Positions 1-5,073 of a stretch of DNA of 7,781 nucleotides are shown here, piece by piece (positions within the stretch are counted from its first letter, which is position 1; every line of letters starts with the position of its first letter). This stretch comes from an uncultured Lachnospiraceae bacterium (GTDB lineage: Bacteria; Bacillota; Clostridia; Lachnospirales; Lachnospiraceae): the NCBI GenBank assembly GCA_910587895.1, contig CAJUOE010000264.1:1-7781 (forward strand). Direction: 5' to 3'. A program made the position numbers and the translations under genes. Below the pieces are notes generated by a model. The model ran no database searches. It saw only the letters and a list, made by a program, of their open reading frames with translations, and was not told the DNA's origin.

Positions 1-334
1 AGTGCGTCCGTCTATCTCCACGGTTTCCCCGGGGCCGGGGCCGCCGCCTCTTCTGGACAAAATCGTGAGCACGCCGCCCACTGTATCCGACGCGGGAAAT
101 GCCGGAAGCGCGGATGGCAGCGGCGGGCAGTCGGATACGGCAGTTTCGTCTGATAACAGCGGTGGGCAGGCATCTGCAGACACAGCGGCTTCGTCTGATA
201 ACAGCGATGCGCGTGCTGTAACAGAGACAGCGGCAGATAACGCGTCGGATACAGTGGGCGGCGTGCTCACGATTTTGTCCAGAAGAGGCGGCGGCCCCGG
301 CCCCGGGGAAACCGTGGAGATAGACGGACGCACT
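1..334. repeat. Perfect 94-bp inverted repeat (arms 1-94 and 241-334), probable fold-back at the contig end
   Basis: Bases 1-94 are the exact reverse complement of 241-334, separated by 146 bases (95-240). Pairing fails immediately inside the arms: base 95 is G and base 240 is A. It runs right up to the first base of the window, so the true arm could be longer. The right arm reads naturally into the downstream protein domain, whereas the left arm gives a Pro-rich stretch that is merely the antisense of the same gene. This pattern is typical of a chimeric fold-back at a contig end. A real invertible segment is possible but less likely. The arms contain the palindrome CCCCGGGG and GC-rich runs that could promote template switching. 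Confidence 0.95.
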
Positions 335-1030
335 TACACGCTGGAGGCGGGACAGGAAACGCTTTCCGATGTGGAGCGTGAGGAAACGCAGACCGGCATT
401 ACCGTGCAGAATAACAGCTACTCCATACCGCGCGACAGCATTGTGACGGCGGTTATGGAGGGCAATGAAGGCAGTTATCGGATTGATATCGCAGACAGCG
501 AGGAGGCGACGACGAAGATCGGGGATGTGTATAAGTCGATCTACGGCAACAGGCTGCCCCATTCCCTGCACGGTTACGAGATTACCATGACGGACACGAC
601 CACCGATGTGCCGGTCACGGCGCTTGGCAAACAGCGGGTGGAGATTACCATGCCTCTTCCGAGCGGCGTATTGCAGGAAAACCTCCATGTGGTATGTTTG
701 GATGCGGACGGACAGCTTGAGGAGGTGGACAGTCGTATCGTCTCCCTGGACGGGCAGGACGCGGTGGCATTTCAGGCGGCACATTTCTCGGCTTACGGTA
801 TTTATAATTACGGCTCAGGTCCTGCCGTGGCGGATGTGAAAGACGGGCAGGCGGTGTTTGTCTCCCTCGGAAAGAAGGACGCGTCTCCCGATACGGGAGA
901 TCACAGCATTCATCCCAAATATTTCCTCGGTGCAGGATTGTTCTTTGCAGCGATGGCGGTGTTCTTTTATCAGAAGACGACATGGGTGAGGTGGAAGAGA
1001 AGGCTGCGGAGGAGTGGCAGGAGAAAATAA
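2..1030 (+). CDS. C-terminal part of a cell-wall-anchored surface protein (partial; first 31 codons probably artefact)
   Basis: This is the end of a secreted surface protein; the N-terminus and signal peptide are missing. The GTG at base 2 is not a credible start, because bases 1-94 duplicate 241-334 in reverse. Numbering from base 2, residues 32-80 are a low-complexity Ser/Asp/Asn/Gly/Ala linker with repeated SSDNS units. Residues about 100-275 form a beta-rich domain ending in HFSAYGIYNYG, a style of ending seen in Clostridia surface proteins. SPDTG at 295-299 resembles the (S/P)PxTG sortase motif used by clostridia. It is followed by a hydrophobic segment at about 307-324 and an Arg/Lys-rich tail ending at 342, together a standard wall-sorting signal. 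The protein is therefore probably covalently linked to peptidoglycan by a sortase. Its binding partner or substrate cannot be told from this part. A terminator follows the stop codon by about 20 bases. Confidence 0.8.
   Translation: MRPSISTVSPGPGPPPLLDKIVSTPPTVSDAGNAGSADGSGGQSDTAVSSDNSGGQASADTAASSDNSDARAVTETAADNASDTVGGVLTILSRRGGGPGPGETVEIDGRTYTLEAGQETLSDVEREETQTGITVQNNSYSIPRDSIVTAVMEGNEGSYRIDIADSEEATTKIGDVYKSIYGNRLPHSLHGYEITMTDTTTDVPVTALGKQRVEITMPLPSGVLQENLHVVCLDADGQLEEVDSRIVSLDGQDAVAFQAAHFSAYGIYNYGSGPAVADVKDGQAVFVSLGKKDASPDTGDHSIHPKYFLGAGLFFAAMAVFFYQKTTWVRWKRRLRRSGRRK
122..206 (+). repeat. Imperfect 45-bp coding repeat in the surface-protein linker
   Basis: The 17-mer TTCGTCTGATAACAGCG occurs at 145-161 and again at 190-206, exactly 45 bases (15 codons) apart. 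Each copy is preceded by a related GGCGGGCAG or GGTGGGCAG and a Ser/Asp/Thr/Ala stretch. The protein units are SSDNS joined by GGQ-containing spacers. Such repeats in stalk regions commonly change copy number. The unit count may be misassembled because the repeat lies inside the fold-back loop. Confidence 0.7.
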
Positions 1031-1050
1031 AAAAGCATAGATTTGTATGA

Positions 1051-1088
1051 AAATCCCAGCATATTGTATGTATGACTGGGATTTTTTA
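1051..1088 (+). terminator. Rho-independent terminator after the surface-protein gene
   Basis: AAAATCCCAG (1051-1060) pairs perfectly with CTGGGATTTT (1077-1086) around a 16-base loop, and the T run covers 1083-1088. The loop contains CATA (1061-1064), which can pair with TATG (1068-1071 or 1072-1075), extending the structure. It starts about 20 bases after the stop codon at 1028-1030. Confidence 0.88.
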
Positions 1089-1167
1089 TAAATTTTTATC
1101 ATGCCATTGGTAACGATATGTAATACCATGTTAAGGTTTATTGAAGAAAATTGTCAGTAAAATGTGG

Positions 1168-1196
1168 TTGATGAAAATATAGGTATGATTTATAAT
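1168..1196 (+). promoter_or_regulatory. Sigma-A promoter of the ATPase-nuclease module
   Basis: TTGATG (1168-1173) and a perfect TATAAT (1191-1196) are separated by 17 bases. Transcription would begin near 1203, leaving a 5' leader of about 60 bases. The leader carries AAAGGAG (1246-1252) nine bases before the ATG at 1262. The module thus appears to be transcribed on its own, insulated from upstream by the terminator at 1051-1088. The rest of 1031-1261 is AT-rich and shows no other gene. Confidence 0.75.
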
Positions 1197-1261
1197 AAAA
1201 AATACGTTTGTACTATATTTGGAACATCTTAGTAGTGCGAGGATAAAAGGAGTGGTTTCTT

Positions 1262-2596
1262 ATGAGTCAATTGATTATTAATAGCCTTGGTCCAATAGAG
1301 ACGTGTGAACTTGAGAGTTCTCAGTTTATGACTTTAACAGGATTTCAAGCATCCGGAAAAAGTACAATTGCGAAGGCTATTTATTTTTTCAGAACGATAA
1401 AAGATGATATTTTAAATCTTGCCAGGGCACAGGCTCTTAATTCCGGTTCTGTTAATGGGTTTGAAACGGAATTTGATATGGTACAGGGAACAACATTGAA
1501 AAAGGGACTGGAAAACTATTTAAGGGAAAAGTTTTTAAGAACTTTTGGATCGTCTTGGGGCATGTCGAATAGCATGTATATGCGGTACAACTTTACAGAT
1601 ACATGTTTTGTCAAGGTTTCACTTATAGAGGATTCGCGATTTAATTCGCCAAATTATATATGGATAACACTTAGTGAAGATTTAAGAAAATTTTTAAAGG
1701 AAAGAGATCATTGTCTTTCGATGACATTGTTAGGAGTGCCTGAAGAGCAAATAAGGAAATTGAAGACTGAATTATACGAATTATTTGATGATAATTGTTC
1801 TGTTGTTTACATTCCGGCAGGACGGAGTATGATCACGTTACTTTCACAGCAGATTAGCTATATTTACGCGACTATGGACGATGTACTAAAGCGGTCTTTG
1901 GACAGTTGTACGAAAGACTATTTGGAAAGAATTTTACGTTTGAAACCAGAATTTTCAGGAGGTCTTCTGGGATTAGCATCTTATGCTTCTGGAAAAACTT
2001 GTGTATCTCAGAAGTTGGTAAAACAGGCGTTAGAACTGATTGAAAAAATACTTAGGGGTACTTACCGATATAGTAATGGGGAAGAACAAATTGTTCTTGA
2101 AAATGGAAAATATGTAAAGATTAATTTTTCATCATCCGGACAACAGGAAAGTGTGTGGATTTTGAATTTATTTTTTTATTATTTATTACGACAGAATCCG
2201 GTGTTGTTTATTATTGAAGAACCAGAATCACATTTGTTTCCGGAATCACAAAAATATATGACAGAGTTAATCGCGCTGTTGAGTAATTGTAAACATTCTA
2301 TCGTGTTAACTACACATAGTCCTTATGTTCTTGGTACATTGAATAATCTTTTGTTTGCAAAAACTTTTACTGAAAAAAACAAAGAGAAAGCGGATAAGAT
2401 TATTCCGATTTCGTTTTGGATTGATGATTTAAAATTTGATTCGTGGTTTGTAAAAAATGGAACCGTTGAAAATTGTATGGATGAGGAAATTCATATGATT
2501 CAAAATGAGAAGATAGATGAAATTTCGAAAGTGATTAATCAGGAGTTTGATAAACTTTTAGACTTGCAGGATACAGAAGAAAAGGGGATAAATTGA
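1262..2596 (+). CDS. ABC/OLD-like AAA ATPase, probable sensor/motor of a two-gene module
   Basis: A 444-residue cytosolic P-loop ATPase of the SMC/ABC-like group that includes OLD, RloC and Septu PtuA-type proteins. Walker A is GFQASGKST at 27-35 (Lys33). An ABC-signature-like SSGQQ lies at 291-295. Walker B is VLFIIEEPE at 314-322, with Glu319/Glu320 in the metal and catalytic positions. THSP at 351-354 gives the switch His352. The signature, Walker B and His switch sit within about 65 residues, as in AAA_15/AAA_21 proteins, with a 250-residue insertion after Walker A that probably holds the dimerising arm. The C-terminal 80 residues are charged and show no TOPRIM acidic motif, so this is not a full OLD nuclease. 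The start is fixed by AAAGGAG nine bases upstream. The AT-rich base use differs from the GC-richer genes on both sides, suggesting horizontal acquisition. The next gene begins at its stop codon. Defence function is inferred. Confidence 0.85.
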   Translation: MSQLIINSLGPIETCELESSQFMTLTGFQASGKSTIAKAIYFFRTIKDDILNLARAQALNSGSVNGFETEFDMVQGTTLKKGLENYLREKFLRTFGSSWGMSNSMYMRYNFTDTCFVKVSLIEDSRFNSPNYIWITLSEDLRKFLKERDHCLSMTLLGVPEEQIRKLKTELYELFDDNCSVVYIPAGRSMITLLSQQISYIYATMDDVLKRSLDSCTKDYLERILRLKPEFSGGLLGLASYASGKTCVSQKLVKQALELIEKILRGTYRYSNGEEQIVLENGKYVKINFSSSGQQESVWILNLFFYYLLRQNPVLFIIEEPESHLFPESQKYMTELIALLSNCKHSIVLTTHSPYVLGTLNNLLFAKTFTEKNKEKADKIIPISFWIDDLKFDSWFVKNGTVENCMDEEIHMIQNEKIDEISKVINQEFDKLLDLQDTEEKGIN

Positions 2597-3021
2597 TTAT
2601 GCCATTACAGAATTTTGAATCATTATGTAATAGAAATGCGCTACAGATTGTTTCAAAAGATAAGAGAAATTCCCAATACCATAAGGCTGAGAATCGAAAT
2701 GGAGCATATGTAACACATTATAGAATTGATGGAGTTGTAATAACGACGGGCAATAGATGTGATTTCCTGTTATTAAATGAGGATGTAAAAACGGCTTATT
2801 TAATTGAGTTAAAAGGTTCTGATTTAGTAGCCGCTGCAGAGCAGATAGAGGCAACAGAAAAGACCTTAAAAAAGGAACTATGTGAGTATAATCTGCAATA
2901 TAGGATTATCGCAAATAAGTGTAAAACACAGGAAATCCATTCGTCTGCATACAGGAGATATCAGTTGCGGTGGAAAGGACGATTAAAGCAAAAGACAGGG
3001 TTTATGGAAGAGGACATATAA
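2593..3021 (+). CDS. Small putative PD-(D/E)xK-fold nuclease partner of the ATPase
   Basis: I do not recognise the family by name. The 142-residue protein has an acidic pattern like PD-(D/E)xK nucleases: Asp57 at the start of a strand (CDFLLL), a turn, then strand AYLIELKG with Glu72 and Lys74, followed by a helix containing Gln84. D-(14 residues)-ExK followed by a Gln-bearing helix is the usual core layout of that fold. The C-terminus is basic (YRRYQLRWKGRLKQK), which suits nucleic acid binding. There is no signal peptide or membrane segment. Two starts are possible. TTG at 2593 overlaps the ATPase stop (TTGA), with AAGGGG (2582-2587) five bases ahead. ATG at 2599 gives 140 residues with an 11-base gap. 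Either way the gene is translationally coupled to the ATPase, which suggests the products act as a complex. The nuclease assignment is inferred from motifs; another restriction-like or non-catalytic role is possible. Confidence 0.72.
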   Translation: MIMPLQNFESLCNRNALQIVSKDKRNSQYHKAENRNGAYVTHYRIDGVVITTGNRCDFLLLNEDVKTAYLIELKGSDLVAAAEQIEATEKTLKKELCEYNLQYRIIANKCKTQEIHSSAYRRYQLRWKGRLKQKTGFMEEDI

Positions 3022-3095
3022 TTAGAGTATACTTTGGGGAACGCAATACCCAAAATGCCGATCATTTATAAGATTTAGGAATTGGCGCATAAAAT
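3022..3095. other. Short non-coding AT-rich stretch after the putative nuclease gene
   Basis: No gene is seen here. A weak hairpin, TTTGGG (3033-3038) with CCCAAA (3049-3054), lacks a T run and is not a convincing terminator. The real terminator lies just downstream. Confidence 0.5.
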
Positions 3096-3136
3096 AACTC
3101 CCGGCATACTATATATGTAAAGCCGGGAGTTTTTTT
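3096..3136 (+). terminator. Strong rho-independent terminator ending the module
   Basis: AACTCCCGGC (3096-3105) pairs perfectly with GCCGGGAGTT (3122-3131) around a 16-base loop, followed by a T run to 3136. Like the terminator at 1051-1088, it has CATA at the top of the left arm (3105-3108) and TATG in the loop (3114-3117). It ends only five bases before the ATG of the protease gene. Confidence 0.9.
3125..3129 (+). promoter_or_regulatory. Shine-Dalgarno-like GGGAG buried in the terminator stem
   Basis: GGGAG at 3125-3129 is the only purine-rich match to the 16S tail ahead of the protease ATG at 3142, 12 bases away. It forms part of the right arm of the terminator stem, so it would be paired when the hairpin forms. 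An in-frame TAA at 3118-3120 rules out a start farther upstream. Confidence 0.35.
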
Positions 3137-3141
3137 GTACG

Positions 3142-4062
3142 ATGGACAGGGTAAAGAGACAGCTTGGATGCAGTGAAGAGGTACAGTACAGTGTGGTCAC
3201 GGAGGAAATCTGCGTGGCCGTTTTGGATACAGGGATTGGCGATCATCCGGATTTTGGGAACAGGGTGGTCGCCTTTCACGATTTTGTGAACGGCAGGCAG
3301 ACGATGTATGATGACAGCGGGCATGGCACTCATGTAGCGGGATGCGTCGGTGGAAGCGGACGACTTTCCGGAGGCCGTTTTTCCGGGATTGCGCCTACCT
3401 GCAGGTTATGCGTGGGGAAGGTTCTTGATGAAAAGGGGGAGGGCAGCATAGAGAGCATGTACTATGGTCTGCTCTGGGTATTGGAGAATAGGCTTCGCTA
3501 TCGGATAAGGGTGCTCAATATCTCCGTTGGAATCGGGGAGGACGGGGATGCGGCAAGGATGGAGGAACTGACAGGTCTTTTGGAGACGGTCTGTGAGCAG
3601 GGAGTGGTGGTTGTGTGCGCTGCCGGAAATAAAGGACCGGGGGAGGGCACGCTCTCGCCTCTTGGCACGAGCCGCAGAGTGATCACAGTGGGCTGTCACG
3701 AGGGAGGATATTTTGGGAACAGGAGAGATCTGTGTGAAAATTATTCCGGAAGAGGCTGGGATGCACTCGTGTACAGGAAGCCGGATCTGGTGGCGCCGGG
3801 GACGGATATTGTTTCCTGCAACGGAAATCTACGCAAGGACAGAAGAGGGGGATATCGGGAGCCGTACGTAAAAAAGAGCGGCACATCCATGGCAACGCCC
3901 ATTGTCTCGGGCGCGGCGGCTCTCTATCTGCAAAAATTTCCTTTCAGCAGCAGCGAACAGGTGAAGCGGCAGATGGTCTATACGGCCAGAGATCTGGGGG
4001 TGGAGTGGAACAGACAGGGGTGGGGAATGTTAGACATAGAAAATTTGTGCAGATATTATTGA
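3142..4062 (+). CDS. S8 family (subtilisin-like) serine protease, apparently intracellular
   Basis: A 306-residue subtilase with a complete catalytic triad: Asp29 in AVLDTGIG, His61 in SGHGTHVAG and Ser249 in SGTSMATP. The oxyanion-hole residue is Asn163 in CAAGNKGPG. The protein has no signal peptide and only about 20 residues before the catalytic core, so there is no cleavable inhibitory prodomain. This matches intracellular or otherwise non-classically exported S8 peptidases of Clostridia. The natural substrate cannot be told. ATG at 3142 is the first usable start, because an in-frame stop lies at 3118-3120. A conventional ribosome binding site is absent and the upstream terminator ends five bases away. 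Base use is GC-rich, unlike the module before it. Its own stop codon overlaps the -35 box of the next gene's promoter. Either it is expressed by read-through or its original promoter was lost when the upstream DNA changed. Confidence 0.92.
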   Translation: MDRVKRQLGCSEEVQYSVVTEEICVAVLDTGIGDHPDFGNRVVAFHDFVNGRQTMYDDSGHGTHVAGCVGGSGRLSGGRFSGIAPTCRLCVGKVLDEKGEGSIESMYYGLLWVLENRLRYRIRVLNISVGIGEDGDAARMEELTGLLETVCEQGVVVVCAAGNKGPGEGTLSPLGTSRRVITVGCHEGGYFGNRRDLCENYSGRGWDALVYRKPDLVAPGTDIVSCNGNLRKDRRGGYREPYVKKSGTSMATPIVSGAAALYLQKFPFSSSEQVKRQMVYTARDLGVEWNRQGWGMLDIENLCRYY

Positions 4063-4087
4063 CAGAAGAAAGTATATTGTATACAAT
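4059..4087 (+). promoter_or_regulatory. Near-consensus sigma-A promoter of the GntR regulator gene
   Basis: A perfect -35 box TTGACA (4059-4064), a 17-base spacer and TACAAT (4082-4087, one mismatch to TATAAT). The -35 box overlaps the TGA stop (4060-4062) of the protease gene. Initiation near 4094 would leave a leader of about 105 bases. In the leader AACGGGA (4106-4112) can pair with TCCCGTT (4139-4145) around a long loop; there is no T run, so I do not call it a terminator. Confidence 0.85.
4076..4087. promoter_or_regulatory. Palindromic operator ATTGTATACAAT overlapping the -10 box
   Basis: A perfect 12-bp palindrome that contains TTGTATACAA, the type of site bound by GntR regulators of the FadR/FCD group (core TNGTNNNACNA). 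It covers the -10 hexamer, so binding would block RNA polymerase. The gene directly downstream encodes an FCD-type GntR protein, which points to autorepression. No second copy is visible in the 4913-5073 gap ahead of icd. Confidence 0.72.
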
Positions 4088-4198
4088 TATACGAGGTGAG
4101 AGAAAAACGGGAGTTGTGTATTTGTTTACGTGGCACAGTCCCGTTCATGTGCTGTCAAAGAAAGAGAAAAGACGGCGGCGCAGGAGTGAGGAATTGAA

Positions 4199-4912
4199 AT
4201 GACGAACTATGATAAGAAGTATGATGCGAACGACAAGTATTCCCTGCGGGGGCGTGTATTCCAGAAGCTGCGGGAGGATATCCTGAGCGGCAAGTACAAG
4301 GAACATGAAGAACTAAAGGAAGTGGCGATCGGGGAGGAGCTTGGAGTGAGCCGTACCCCGGTCAGGGAAGCGTTCAGACAGCTGGAACTGGAAGGGCTGA
4401 TCCGGATTGTTCCCAACAAGGGCGCCTATGTGACGGGTATCACAGCGAAGGATGTGAAGGACATTTACATGATCCGTTCCCTGCTTGAAGGGCTGTGCGC
4501 CCGTCTGGCAACGGAGAAGATTTCAAAAGAACAGATGGAGGAGATGGAGGAAAACATTTATCTGGCGGATTTCCACGAGGAGAAGGGGCATCTGGATCAG
4601 ATCGCGGAGCTGGACAACCGTTTTCACGATATTCTCTACGAGGCATGCGATTCCAAGCTGCTGGAGCATACCCTGCGGGATTTCCACCGCTATGTGCTTC
4701 GCGTCAGACAAAAAACGCTTGCTACCAACACGAGGGGACGTGCCTCCAACGATGAGCACAGGCAGATTATGGAGGCGATCAAGGCGGGGGACGCGGAGCT
4801 TGCGGAGAAGTTGGCGAACCAGCATATGATCAACGCCTACGACAATATGGTGAAAAACGGTCTGAAAGAAATTTACGGGGAGAATATGGACGAGAACGTC
4901 AGGGACGAGTAA
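4199..4912 (+). CDS. GntR family transcriptional regulator with FCD effector domain
   Basis: A 237-residue DNA-binding regulator of the FadR subfamily. Residues about 16-80 form the winged helix: GEELGVSRTPVREAFRQLE (46-64) is the classic GntR recognition helix, and VPNKGAYV (71-78) is the wing. Residues about 85-220 are an all-helical FCD domain, and Asp139, His143, His187 and His209 fit the usual metal-binding set that helps hold a carboxylate ligand. Such proteins sense organic acids or sugar acids; the actual ligand is not readable from sequence. The start is supported by GAGGAA (4188-4193) five bases ahead and AGGAG (4182-4186) twelve bases ahead. The gene has its own strong promoter with a likely self-operator and lies 161 bases before icd on the same strand. 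A link to citrate/isocitrate metabolism is plausible but unproven. Confidence 0.92.
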   Translation: MTNYDKKYDANDKYSLRGRVFQKLREDILSGKYKEHEELKEVAIGEELGVSRTPVREAFRQLELEGLIRIVPNKGAYVTGITAKDVKDIYMIRSLLEGLCARLATEKISKEQMEEMEENIYLADFHEEKGHLDQIAELDNRFHDILYEACDSKLLEHTLRDFHRYVLRVRQKTLATNTRGRASNDEHRQIMEAIKAGDAELAEKLANQHMINAYDNMVKNGLKEIYGENMDENVRDE

Positions 4913-5004
4913 GGGCTGAGAGGATCAAAAACTGTTAAATAAATAATGGGTAATAAACATGTAATTGGAAATGACAGAAAAATGGCAGGGTGGTGAATTG
5001 CCCT

Positions 5005-5039
5005 GACGGAAAATGTTGCAGACGGAAAAATGGTGACGG
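5005..5039 (+). repeat. Short direct repeats ahead of icd
   Basis: GACGGAAAATG (5005-5015) and GACGGAAAAATG (5021-5032) start 16 bases apart, followed by a third partial copy GACGG (5035-5039). They lie 35-70 bases before the icd start, in a gap (4913-5073) where I find no convincing -35/-10 pair and no terminator. They could be a regulator binding site or chance. Confidence 0.4.
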
Positions 5040-5073
5040 CGCGAAACAGCGGCGGGAAAGGTGACAAAGTGAT

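Noticed and set aside
2..94. GTG at base 2 as a genuine start of a 342-residue protein
   Set aside because: The first 31 codons are the antisense copy of 241-334, there is no upstream sequence to show a ribosome site, and a sortase-anchored protein needs a signal peptide that is absent.
1107..1128. TTGGTA...TACCA inverted repeat upstream of the module promoter as an operator
   Set aside because: The arms are only five perfect base pairs in AT-rich DNA and lie about 40 bases before the -35 box; chance is likely.
2597..2854. Minus-strand open frame opposite the putative nuclease
   Set aside because: No ribosome site or motif; the plus-strand frame has the coupling to the ATPase and the conserved-looking strand pattern.
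4005..4202. Small plus-strand frame across the GntR promoter and leader
   Set aside because: It begins inside the protease gene in another frame, crosses the promoter and operator, and has no ribosome site.
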